The notes under the pieces: generated by a model | What the model saw: only the letters and a program-made list of their open reading frames with translations | Databases searched by the model: none | Told to the model about the DNA's origin: nothing | NCBI RefSeq assembly: GCF_001949145.1 | Contig: NW_019091463.1 | Span: 475,729 to 539,728, forward strand | Direction of reading: 5' to 3' | Source of the DNA: Acanthaster planci | Lineage: Eukaryota; Echinodermata; Asteroidea; Valvatida; Acanthasteridae | Length of the DNA: 64,000 bases | Program-made: the position numbers and the translations under genes | Shown: positions 38,101-50,300 of the stretch, piece by piece | Numbering within the stretch: the stretch's first letter is position 1 | Layout of the letters: the number at the start of each line of letters is the position of its first letter

Positions 38101-39859
38101 ATGAATTTGTTAACAAGGGGGAATTTAATTCTTTAAATTGGTAGGCCCTATAAGAAAATAATGCAGGACCAGATCATTGCAAAATATATCATTTTGTAAA
38201 TTTTCTTGTCAATCGAATATTTTGAAATATGAGTCTGGAACAAAGTTTCTTAGGAAATACTTCAAAATTGGACTAAAATCTCCACAGACTCTGTACACAC
38301 CAACAAACAATGACAAAGTGGAGTCTGGACAGCTGGATTGTTTCTGCTCTGAGCGGAACAAAAGAGGGCTTTTTTTTACAGAAATGGTAGGGCCTAGATT
38401 TTCTTTTTAAAATGTTTAAGCCATCCAAAATTAGGAAAAATCCAAAACTAGGAAAACGACAGTACTAGTAATGGGCCCAAGTATTGAAGTATCAGTACTT
38501 AGGCCGTCATGTGTCGGAAATAAATGCATAACGGTGTATTGGCACGCATAAATGATCGGGATCAGGTCAACTTGGACCCAAACCAACTCGGACCCATTCC
38601 AACTCAGACCCAGGACTAACTCGGACCCACGCCAACTTGGACCCAATACTAACTCGGACCCACGACCATCTCGGACCCACAACCAACTCGGACCCACGTC
38701 AACTCGGACCCACGCCAACTTGGGCACATCTCGAGTCAACTCGGACCCACTGCGTCTTATGGGTTATGGTTGCACTACACCAAAGGGGTCCAGATAACTC
38801 GACCATTTGCCAACTCGACTTCGGACAACTCGAGGTCGAGTTGTCTTAAAGGTCGAGTTGTCTTAACTGTCGAGTTGTCCAAAGTCGAGTTGGCAAACGG
38901 TCGAGTTGTCTGACATCCACACCAAATATGAGCCTGTAGACCGAAATAGCGCCGACTCTTGAACCTCGCGAAGAGGCCTTCATTTTTTTTGCTGGAAATT
39001 CAAGATTATGGCCAGATCGATCACTTTTCATTTCAATTTTATGAACTTTTTTAATTTGCCTTTTTCCGAAGATACCCCCCTAATAGTAAAACTATCATCC
39101 CTCGAGATTATGGCTCCTCTTATTGTAAAATACCGTGGGATAAAAAAATATTAATAATGAGCTCGCGAGCAAACACACAATGCTTCAAAACCATCTCCAA
39201 GTTTAAGACAATAGAAAATATTCCACATTTTTATTTACCTAATGATTTGATTTGGGTTGGACTCAGGGTGGGTCCGAGTTGGTCGTAGGTCCTAGTTAGT
39301 ATTGGGTCCGAGTTGGTTGTGGGTCCGAGTTGGTCGTGAGTCCGGGTTAGTATTGGGTCCAAGTTGGCATGGGTCCGAGTTGGTCGTGGGTCCGAGTTGG
39401 CATGGGTCCGAGTTGGTTTGGGTCCGAGATGACTCGAAACCAAATGATCTTGTACGCCATGAGCCGTTTTCAAATACTCAACTTCGGCTCCGTCCCAGGC
39501 TTCAACTGTTGTTAAAATAGCTGCTTTTGAAGCTGTAAGCGCAGTAATTAGTCTGATAGTGCCACAAAACATAAAATAAGATGTAAGAGAGCCAAAAATT
39601 ACAGTAATCCAATTTAATTTAATCGCTTCAGGCCCACAATCGGGGATTGGTATTTGGAACGAAGCCTGAGACAGAGGCATCCCGTATCAAATTACTTCAG
39701 ACATGTTAGAACCGCAATGCAACCTTTTTGGCTTACCGGCCTTTTCTTTTTGTCGAATATTATTTTCTCTGGTTTAGGTGCCTTTTCCAGATTTTTAGCA
39801 ATAACGTTCAGTTTGTTGGAGATGTTTGCAGTTACTGACCGCACTGACGCCATTTTCAT
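32199..39859 (-). CDS. MRPL28: Mitochondrial large-subunit ribosomal protein bL28m, 8 exons, 306 aa
   Basis: Exons: 39737-39859, 37764-37869, 37262-37415, 36872-37013, 35939-36085, 34219-34351, 33089-33140, 32199-32262. They splice in phase to 307 codons including TAG. The core is unmistakable: [58 protein letters not shown] and [19 protein letters not shown] each parallel human MRPL28. [13 protein letters not shown] matches its bL28 motif. Human MRPL28 is 256 residues; the extra length is at both ends. Exon 1 ([15 protein letters not shown], basic, presumably mitochondrial targeting) is placed by splice signal, phase and the match of the joined length, so it is less certain. A second in-frame ATG at 39853 is equally usable. 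The C-terminal exons ([14 protein letters not shown]) are also weakly conserved. The protein acts in the mitoribosome. Confidence 0.88.
34721..35810. mobile_element. Tc1/mariner pogo/Tigger-like DNA element, non-autonomous
   Basis: The left end reads CAGTAGATTCCCGTTATAGC. The right end on the other strand reads CAGTAAATTCCCATTATGGC, so the terminal inverted repeats match at 17 of 20 positions and continue with GCTC. A TA dinucleotide flanks each end (34719-34720 and 35811-35812), the target-site duplication of this superfamily. CAGTAGA-type ends are typical of pogo elements. Further GTTATA-bearing motifs repeat just inside the right end. The 1.09 kb contain no convincing transposase frame. 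It lies in MRPL28 intron 5. Confidence 0.7.
38567..39430. mobile_element. Foldback-type element with inverted tandem-repeat arms
   Basis: The left arm (38567-38750) is a run of roughly 16-18-base units built on CCAACTCGGACCCA. The right arm (39254-39430) is a run of the reverse complement, TGGGTCCGAGTTGG. Between them is a second, near-perfect palindrome: 38793-38833 pairs with 38870-38910 over 41 bases with three mismatches, built on CAACTCGA units. The whole could fold into a long hairpin. Long inverted arms made of short tandem repeats are characteristic of foldback elements. No transposase is present. It lies in MRPL28 intron 1. Confidence 0.6.
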
Positions 39860-40258
39860 TCACAAAGCGTTAAATAAATGACATGGCGTAAAAGGAGATT
39901 AGGACATCTAATACAAAAAAAGACACGACGAGGGCATCCGATTATCCCTTTACGGGATATGTTTTACAATGTACAGAAAACTCTGTGTGGCTCATGTTAA
40001 AGCTACTGCCATTAGCTAATTAAAGTCTAATGTTTTCATAAATACATTCTTTGTATAATTGACAACCTATTAATATACTCAGTTCCGATAATATTTTGTG
40101 CAAAATTGAATAAACAATATAACAATGTTTCCAATATACTTTAAAATTAGCTAAACACGTAGAAACAAAATAAAAATGAATTAACCTTTTAGCCAATCAG
40201 ATCAATGATCGAATAAAAGCACGAGAATCGTATCCGGACGACACTGTCAACAACTGAA
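39860..40258. promoter_or_regulatory. Probable shared divergent promoter of MRPL28 and the long plus-strand gene
   Basis: MRPL28 is transcribed leftward from about 39859. A likely leader exon of the long gene begins rightward near 40260. The interval is AT-rich. GCCAATCAG at 40192-40200 contains a CCAAT box. No TATA box is convincing. The start sites are inferred. Confidence 0.4.
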
Positions 40259-40496
40259 CTAGAGCTTGAGCGAGTGGAGGATTGTGAGATTCGTTTGAAA
40301 CTTTTCTCTGGCGAATTCAAGATGTTCACCAACAGCAAAGATGTTTACAGCAAAACCTATTCTCAATTTAGATTGGCATAGTTGCAGTGTTTGTGGCCAA
40401 ACCCCCAAAACAGCCACTGACGGCGGGAAGAGCCAAGAGCTTCATATCATTCCTGTCGAACTCTTGCGCGCAGACCCTACCTGCATGACCTGACAA
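40259..40496 (+). other. Likely 5' leader exon of the long plus-strand gene, with small open frames
   Basis: The stretch ends at a strong donor (GACAA/GTAAGT at 40497). An acceptor (CTTCTTTAG) near 41238 could join it to the exon carrying the gene's start codon. It holds two short frames: ATG at 40321 (19 residues) and ATG at 40340 (50 residues, with the motif WHSCSVCG). Both stop before or at the splice. They may be upstream ORFs or chance, and I recognise neither. The start coordinate is approximate. Confidence 0.35.
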
Positions 40497-41325
40497 GTAA
40501 GTAGGCTTAGGTTCAGTATTCTGAAAGAAAATCTTTAAACTAAGGCCTAAACGCTTTCATATTTTTCCTACTAAATTTGACTTCCTAAGAGATAATCTCG
40601 ATTTCTGTCAATGCGGGGAACAATAAGTGATATATGTGTGCCTCCCCCTGAACCCCAGAGTATAGGACATGCGTAGCCCATGATTCTTCCTGGAACAGGT
40701 TTAACATTGTTTCAAAATAAGGGTAAAGTTGATGATATATTTTTGACACCCCTCGAAAGTTGCAGTTGCCTGATGTGGAATTCTCCCTTCTCCTATTTTT
40801 GTACTGTCAGACGTGCAAGGGACTTATTACTGAACATGCTGAAGGACATTTCAAGGTGTAAAAATGTTAAGACGGAACTTTTTATAAAATTCAAACATTT
40901 TGCCCAATCTTGGCCACAAAGGACTTAAGTCTATTCATTATGGACCATGTGTCATGTACATGTATTTGCAGAATCATGTCTTACTGGATATATTGATAAT
41001 TCAAATTATAATATGAAGGTATGATTTCTTGGGATAGGTGCCATAGCATAATGGTTTCAGTGAGATAAATGATTCAAAGTCACGGTCAGCTGTTTAGTCA
41101 CATACAGAAGTGGGCAAAACTTCAGAGGGTGCATACTTTTTACTTCTGTTAGGTATAAGTACTCCAAGTTTTTACAAACTTTATAAGTTCAGAAGCTGAT
41201 ACTTTGATGACTGGAAGGAATGTATGTTTAATCTTCTTTAGAACTCCAAGCTCCATCTGAAGAGTCCCAGTGGTACTGGTAGCTGTAAGTGACACTTGGA
41301 TGCCTTTTGTGTAACGCTGGAAACA

Positions 41326-44300
41326 ATGGCTGAGGAGTAAGTGATATAGGAACAATAGAATCTACGTAACATCCGCTCAGATACATAGCAGTTGTAGTCG
41401 ATCAATTTTAAGGTTGATGGTAGCTTTTGGATAAAACTGTGGAATCTACAGTATCTCTTCTTTGAAGAAATGTGATTCTTTTATCATAACACCATGCAAA
41501 TCTTTGAGTCATACATAAGAACAACTTTAATGGTGGCCTAGAATGTATCTGAACTTGTGTCTATTGCTTAAAAAGTTTGGATTTTGTTACTTGAATGCCA
41601 AGGCAAAACTCGAAGCACTAGACAACTACGTGTACGTGTCCCTTTTTCTGGCATAGTCTGATTCAAATAGCCCTGCATTCCATAGTTGTATCTTTTTCCT
41701 TAATGTTTTGAAGATGGTGTTTTTATAATTTATTTTTTCTTAAATGATATTCCGTACTTTTAAACCCATACAGTTATACCTTTGCGTATATATTTATGCA
41801 ACCTATTCCATTTTTCAGTTTTGTGCATGTTTTTGTGATACATATTTGATGTGTGCTTTTATTGTCATGTGAATGAACACATTTCTGGGTGTTATTTCTG
41901 GTCCAACTAGCACTGCAGCTTTGACAATGTGCATTGTAACTTCAAGAAAGTTGCCAAATTGGTTTGGTTTAAAGTTGACACCTAACCACAAAACAGGGCT
42001 CTTATCTCCATGAGGCCATAGCATTGTGATTTTAACCCTTTCAGATTTCCTAGACATGGTTAAAATCCAATGTGCAAGCCTATTTGATTTTTATTGTCAC
42101 GTGTAAGCTAAGTGTCACAGTGACATATCTCTGCACATTTGGAGAGCTTCGAAGAATGCCATCAGACATCGGTTCATATTGGCCTCCAACATGCCAATAA
42201 ATAAGAAATATATTGCTTTCTAACTTCATTTCAGCCGCGGTGCATTTCGGACCGGCTTCCGCCGGGCAGAACTCCTCCGTGTGCAGAAGGAGATTGAAAA
42301 CATTAAGAAAAGATCCCAGAAAGAGGTGGGGCTTACCAAAGAACAGCTGAAGGAGGCAGAAGAGAGCAAACAACATGTGATTATCAGGTACCAAGCTGTA
42401 AAAGGACAGAACCAAGTGACTGTTTCACTGGGTTTGATTCCTGGATGGAAGAAAAAAAGAGTCCTAAAAATAAAAATTTTCTGCACTGAACAGTTTAGAG
42501 ACTGATACTTGTAATGTGAATCAAGGTAATTTTGGCACGAGCTAGGGCTCTGTACTTCTGTTGGGCTATTTTGGTTCTAGTATGGTTTAGTTTTCTCTGT
42601 TCAATCAAAGTCGACTAGGTGATTAAAGTCCGGCCCTTTTGATTTCTGTTCGCAGTTGATTAATATTTGATAACTAATGATTTAACCTCTAAGTTCAACA
42701 AGCAAAGGAGATGGATAGTATGGAAGGTACTGCAATGGAAAAAGTACTTTGATAACACATGCACTTTTCAATAACTTCAGGGAGCATCTCTAAACTCAGC
42801 AATTGTAACATCCCTTTGGAATATTACCTGATTTGTGCACCACATTCCATTAGGAGGATCCTTAATGGAGTGAAAGTGTTCACATGTTTTGACTTACACC
42901 CTCACCAGCGTTGTAGTTGAGTCCATCTCAAGTCTGTTTGCAAGTCTTGGCACAAGTCCTTTCACAAGACCAATCATGAATGTGAGTAGGGTGAGCAGTG
43001 ATGAAGGCATGCTTTGGTTTGCTCACAGTTCATTGAATGGCTGGGTTACTTGGCTTGAGACTTGATGACTTACGATGGAATTGCAGAGACTTGTGATGAT
43101 GGACTTTACTACGACACTGTCCCCTTTACCAATTCTTGATATTAATATCTTTAAAAAAGAGTGAAAAAAAGAAAGAAAATCCCCAAACTAAAAGGCTTGC
43201 ATTGTGCAGGTAGTAAATGTGAATTTGTAATGAAAATCCTTGGTGCCAGTTAAAGTTGAGTTTGTAACCTAGAATGTTACTAATTGTTTTTGTTCTTTGT
43301 TTTTGTTTGTTTGTTGCTTTAATTTGCAGCATTAACCATTGGTGGCTTTTTTTTATCTTTTACTTTTTGTATGCATGCATGCCTCACCTGCAGCAACAAG
43401 GTCAAGAATGTGTATGTAGTATCAACTCAATCCTTGTGTGATCTGTTTGTTTCAAATTAATGTCTGTTCCACTTGAGGTCTACTGTCATAAAAAAAGTGA
43501 CAGCAGAGCTTGAAAGTGCTGCTCCCTCACCCTCCCAAGGCTCTGGTAAAACCCAGACTTTTTGACAACTTTGAAAGAGTTTTGACAACTCTGAATGAGT
43601 TTTGACAACTTTGAATGAGTTTTGACAACTTTGAATGAGTTTTGCAACTTTGAATGAGTTTTGACAACTTTGAATGAGTTTTGACAATTTTGATGCTGAA
43701 GAGTCTATAGCTGTGATTCAGTTTGGAGGTTTAATGCCTGTTGATTTATCTAGGGGGTGGGAGAGGAAAACACCTGCCATTTGGTATCTGCACGTAGTGG
43801 ACCTTTGGCGGATTCATCAGTGTGTTATTGATAAATTGCCATGGATTGCTAATCATAACTAAAGACTATAACCAATGCATGGGACAGTTTTGTAGTTGAG
43901 TCTATCACCTGTCCCTTCTTAAGTCTGGGCACAAGTCTTTTCACAAACTCATGTAAGGTGATGAACCAGACGAGAGACTGCCTTGGCTGCAGTTCATTTG
44001 AATAGCTTGTGACTCAGCTTAAGACTTGTACACGTGATGGATTTGTAATGGACATGCAGGGACTTGTGATGAACTCAAATGCAGCAATTAAATGCACGCT
44101 CTTGCCTAATAGTTTGCTAGGCTGTGCTGGCACTAACATCTTTTTCCAAATGAATGAAACTAGTTTTACCCCTGAAATTAAAACAGAAATCTGCAGTTAT
44201 AACAGCTGAGGGTATCTTCAATTGAATTTAAAATTTAAAGAACCCTGACTTCAGTTATTTTCCATTTTCCCATCAATACAGTCCTTTCTGTATTTGAAAT

Positions 44301-47300
44301 ACACTAATGATTCATAAATAATTTGTTTTCAATTTAGAGAACTGGCTCTAGATTTTGGCAAGAAAGGCATGCCATACGTTCGGAAGACAGAGCCTCATTT
44401 TGAGGAATCTTTCATCAGTAAGCCTGTGCCAGTACAAAAGCAAGTGAGTTTGTGCACATTCACTTGAAAGTTGGTTGCTTGTACCCAAATGTGAATAAAT
44501 GTGTAAAACAGTGCAAACACACATTGCATCCTTTATTAAATCTTGTAGGAGTACATATATTTCACATAACTACCAACTTCAGCTCCATGTACACTTTACA
44601 TTGTTGATATTGATGGAGTCATTGACGTGGGCAAAGGTATGATTCACCTTTACTTAAGATTAGTAAGGAAGTACTTGGCTGGTCTTAAACATGCGTTTAA
44701 GACGGGCTCAGGAGAACAGATGTGAATTAATGATTTAAGACCAGTTGAACACATATTCATTCCCATTCATAAATACTTTTTTATTTGGAGAGTCAAAAGA
44801 GGTCAGCGTATGATGGATTTCCAACAATTTTGTTTTAATATTTTACTTTCATTTTCCCAAATTTTTGAAAGTTGTCCATAGAATGCCCTTCAGTGAACTT
44901 GGCATGCGCGTGGTGCATCATGTGCACACAGACTCCTGACCAGTCAGACCCAATGAAACTGTCTCATCTCCACGTGCCAGGATGTGATTAATGCAGTGGG
45001 CATTATCACTTCTCAGCAAGCATTATCAAATGTTAATACATGGTCACATTACGGGTTTTGACCAATGGGAACAGGAAAACTTTTTCCAGGTATTTATGAA
45101 TTCCCTTTAATTAACGTCATCCTGTTGTCTTTTATGCACAACAAGAAATGAATGTCCCAGTAATTCATTCTTTTTTTAAATTTTTTTTAGGAACCAGGAA
45201 GTGTACCCCCTTACAATGCCTTGGATAAAGAATACACTATGCCACCAGAAGGAAAGACAAAGAAATTTCCCTACAGTAAGGAAGAAACTATTACAACTGA
45301 GGGTAAGTTTGGCCTGAAATAAATATCAGTCCCAACTTGTCTTACATTTTGGCTGGGGAGCTTCTTGGTGAACACACACAAATTGCTGTAAACCAGTGGT
45401 ACGTCCGAAAACCAACACTTTGGCCATTAAAATGTAAAATAATAGTTGCTGGGCTGTAGGAACCAGGGAGAATAAAAATGCTACAAAACTCGTTTTTGGG
45501 AGAGGACTTTGACATTAATTACAACGAGACCTTTTTCCTTCACCACAGTCATTCGAAATGAACAACCCATTTTGTGCTTCTCGTTAATCTTCCTTCCTTC
45601 AGAAATGCATATTCCCCACGTGCAGACCCTTGGTGTTGTCCCATCACGAAGCACCAAGGAGATCGAGACTCTGCAGTTCAGGATGCAAGGCAAGCCAGCC
45701 ATGGCTAAGCCAGACTCAGAGATCAAAGCCATCGAGCAGGTCAGTGGAGTGTAGTCATTGTAGACTTACCTGTTGTGCTTCTCCTTTGAACTTTTATTAC
45801 TTTTCATTTAAAGGAGAGTATAATTAGAATAAAATCAGTTTGTTTTATTTTGTCCGAGCCCAGAATATGGGGGATTTCTGGGTTCTTTACATATTTCCTG
45901 TGATTTGGAATACTGATTTTTCATCCGACGTCCAAATTTGAGACAAAGAAAGTACTTTTTGTCAGGAAATTCTGTTTTACTGTAGAACTGTTTATTTTGT
46001 AAGTTGTCTTTCCCAGAACTTTCTGTTTCAATTTTTTTCTTTCTCCTTCAACCCACAGAGAGTACTGAAATCCTATTTCTTTATTTTTTAAGAGTTTTCA
46101 ATTTTTGAAAGCTTTTTGTTTAATTCCAGGATTGACCATTTCTTACCCTTATTTTTGAGAGCACATTACATATGGCTCCGTGTGTAAACGAGTGCACCTG
46201 TAATGTTGATATTTTCACTAAGATTGTTGATGTTAAGATCACACATTAATGTGAAGGTTTGTCTGTGGTTTAGTATTTGGTACATGTACATTCACAGTGT
46301 CATGTGGTCATCTTTGCGAATGTTCTATAGAAGATGCTGTGGTGAGGCGATTTAATATGTGCCCTGGCACTGTCTAGATTAGGAGTTAGTCTGATTCAAG
46401 AATTAACAGCATACAGCAATACAATTGTATTGATACTATTCACTTCCAGGCCAATCTAGACACCTACCAAGAGCCGACCCTTTCCGTCACTGCCAGATCT
46501 GAATCAGCTGCTGACTCTGCCAAACTGAAGCCAGCCGAGGGCGACCTAGCCCAACAGCTGGCAGGGAAGCCATCCAAGCCTGCCATTGTTGCGATGGCGG
46601 GCACTTTGGCCCCCGTGAAGTTCTCCCAGAGGGCCAAGCCACCTGCCAGACCCACATCGGGGGCCAAGACGCCCGACGCCCCAAGAAGAAAGATTAAAAG
46701 TAAGGGGATTGAAGCGGAAGTCTCAAAAACTCGTAACACTTGAAAAATGTAATTCAACGATGGAGGACATTTCTCTGCAATGCATGTTATAATGTAGGGT
46801 ACACCCATATATATCACAGAGACAGGGTCTCATTTTTTTTAAACTGTGTATTTAAAACTCAATGCGACAAAAAAATTCACAGTTTTGGGGGTCCAGCAGA
46901 CTCATAAAGAACAACAACAGCTGCCCTCAATGACGATGGTTGAACAGATGATGACTTGGCTTAATAATCCAGCCTGGGAAACAAGGTTTGGAAAGTCATT
47001 TTCAGTATTAGTCGGATGGCAAGAATCATGTTTATTTTGGTTAAGTGTGTTTTCAGTTACACATAAGCCAAAATTTGACACAAATATCCTCCATCGTTGT
47101 GAGAAATGTTTGCCTTTGAATGCTGCCTTTGGCTGAAATTCACATAGCCACCAAGCAGAAAACATTACTTAGCAGAGTTTAGTGCTGAGCAAAGAGTGTG
47201 GAATGCCAGTCTGAAGGGAAACATTTTGCATGGTAATTTGGCTGGTAACCCATTCTTGCTAATCACCTGTCGTCTGTGCCTAGCAGCTCCATGGCCGCCT

Positions 47301-50300
47301 AGTTGAATTCAAGTCTGAAAAGTTTTGGCTTTGGCTAGCCATTGTGTATTTGTGTATTGGAAATACATTCTAACAGCTAGGTGGTGACTTCCATAGACTT
47401 GCTTGTTATTGCCATCCATAGCCATAGCCATCTGGATGTAGCCCATGTTACCAGATTTAAATCTCTGAATCTTATCAACTTTGGACAGAACAAGTCAAGA
47501 GCAGCAAGAAGAGCTCCAAGAAGGCCCGCTCGGAGATGACAACCCCCTGGGATGACCTGGACTCTGAAGACTCGCCTACTTACCTGAGTGACGATAGCGA
47601 AGACCTCAGCAGGAGCAGGTCTGGTTCCAAAACCTCGTACCACAGGAAAGGAAGGTCCATGCGGCATGGGTCGGCAGGGTCCAGTGGCTCTCATAAGTCG
47701 GCAAGTGAACTGCTGGCAGAGGCTCAGGACATTGTTGGACCCGATAGCTTACCAGTCTTCAAGTATGTAAAAAAATCATCATTCCGTAAAAAGCATATTC
47801 TGAAATTGTGCCAAGTGTATGCACTAAAATGAAACTTGAAAAATTGAAAACTTGAAAAATTGCCTTGAAAAATCTTTATTGCAGGGGAAGTTTAAGTTGT
47901 AAGAAAATCTAAGGCATACTTCTGCTCGTTGGCTTAAGTTTCAACTTGCTTTTACAGACCGCAATTAGGACAATAGAACTAGTCATAAGAAACTATCTTT
48001 TCATTTAATTCAGCAGTATTTATTTGAGACCATGCTGTATTGGCATACCCCTTATACTTATGATATGCTGACTGACCAACCACTGTCAGTGCATCGTACT
48101 CATTGACTTTTCAGAACAGGTTTGCCAAACACCTACAGGATGTCTGCCTGTCTCGGGCATTTTTGTTGTTTGCCATCTATGTTCATGAAACCAGGGCAGA
48201 CAGGCCTTTATGACTTTAACTGCTGTTCGGTCAGATGTGTTTTCATTAGATTGACTGACTGAACCATTGCAGTAAATTACAGCCTGAAGAAGTTCAGGTG
48301 TGAGGTGTAAGAACTAATTGTAGAGAAAAAATAGAGTTTTCTAACTTTGCATCTTTGACCTGCTTTTGATGGCCTCTCATTTGCACCTTCTCATCAACCA
48401 TTGCCCTTCTGTTTCCCCTCCCCCCCTCGTGATTGACAGGAGGAGACAACAAGCCAAGCAGGAGAAAGCTTTCGAGAAGAGAGGCTCCAAATTAAAGGTG
48501 GCAGAGACAGAGAAGGAGGACACGCCCAAGGAGCGATCAGTGGATGACATCATATCCTCCCTCAAAGCAGCCAGGGAGACAGGGTTAGTCTTGGTTTTTT
48601 CCTTTGCTGTTGTAGTCAATATGTTTTAGATTTCAAAAACAGGAGTAAATGAATATGACCAAGTAAAAAAATAAAATACTTCCTTGTCCCCCATCTCTAA
48701 TTAAAAAAAAGAAAAAGTTTTTCCTTAGATTTGAAATGTAGATTTGACTTTTTTTGACTTTTAGTTTTGACTTTCTCTCACAGTATATGGAACTATAAAT
48801 GTCAGTCGTAAACCGTCGTAAACCTGTTAAATGCGGTTAAAGTTTTTTCATCTTCAAACAAAAATATCAGCAATAGCCTATGTAATAAAGAATAAAGGAA
48901 AAAAAAGCCCCCACCCCATTTAAAAGAACATACCAAGACAAACCTTGGTTTGCTTTACACGGCCTACTGAACTGAGGGAATGAATGATGAACCTATATTT
49001 CAGCGAGTGTCTCACTGCCCGACAAATGGCCCCATTATACTTGAACATTGTGATCATACAAGAGATCAAAATGTACTTATTAATTACTGGAACACTAATC
49101 AACTTTTTTTTCCTACTTACAGAGGAGTAAAATCAGAAGCCGACATCAAGATCCAGCAGATAATGCAGCGGGTCCTGTCACGCACAGCGGCAGTGCTGGA
49201 AACAGAGCAACAGGTCCCAGAAGGGATGGAGCAAGAGGAGGGGGAGGAGGAGCTAGACGGTGCCGAGGGGGAGGCTGACGTCAGTGAACAAGACAGCAAA
49301 ACTGGTATTTGTCTGAAGTGAATTTTTAAAAATCTTTTTTGCTTAAGATTAACTTTTTTTTCAGGACTTTCAGAAATCGGATGTCGCAAGGGAAAAAGAG
49401 ATCTCTTAAAAGTAGGATACATTTTCTACAGTGTGCAAAACTGTTATTGACCAAAAATTTTGGAGTCTGTTCAGACTTGATACCATTATGAATGAATAAT
49501 TTAAGCTTGGCTTGTTTAACCTTAAAATGTGGCCTTTGATGGTACATTGGTGAAGTCTGATTGTAGAGATGAATGTTGGCTTTTTTCTAAAGATATTAAA
49601 GACAGTGTGCCAGTCATCACAGTCCTAGAGAGTACCAGCCAGGCATCTTTTGGGACGTCGGATCAGGATGCTGTCTCTGTCAAAGTGGAAGATGCCAGCA
49701 AAATTCAAGTAGGTGGTCGTAATTGATTTCTGAAACATTAACAAAGATCTCTGAAGAGAGTCGAGATACACCTTTCATCTCTTCACAGATTGGTTTCATT
49801 GCCCAACTGCCATTTTACTTTCCGTTTCTTAACTGATTCCTCTGAAATGTCATTTCCTACAGTGACTGACTCCGAGATTATACATTCCTTCACCTCTTTC
49901 TTCAAGTTTCTTCAGACTGAATTGTAGCATGTTAATTATGTACAGTTTTTGAGGAACCTTTATTTTTAGTCTGTGAAATTAACTGAAGATGTAAAGCATG
50001 ATAGAGTGTCTGATATGTTTGAAAAGGTTTTTGTGAAATACCTAAAGCAATTTTAAATTGTTAATACTCTGATTTTCCCCAGGCTAGCACCGAGTCCCTT
50101 CCCAAAGCAGATGCTGACAGACTCGCGACGTCCGACTCGAGGATCACGCAAGATGCAGTAGGGGCAGAGCAAGCCACCGACGGACACAAGGAAGTCGGCT
50201 TCAAGCCGTCTGTGGTGTTCCAAGAGGAACCCACAGAGATCAAGTGGGAGGAAGAGATGGACCTACAGCAGGCTTGGATGGTAAGAGGACAACTCCAGAC

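Noticed and set aside
38552-38849. Plus-strand frames rich in Arg-Thr-His/Asn-Ser-Asp repeats
   Set aside because: They are translations of the left foldback arm, with no start context or homology.
39231-39680. 149-codon minus-strand frame ending in [19 protein letters not shown]-like repeats
   Set aside because: It runs through the foldback repeat arm. The periodic peptide is a by-product of the DNA repeat, and MRPL28 splices across the region.
43457-43687. Minus-strand repeat peptide (SCQNSFKVAKLIQ)
   Set aside because: It is a translation of the 20-bp minisatellite.
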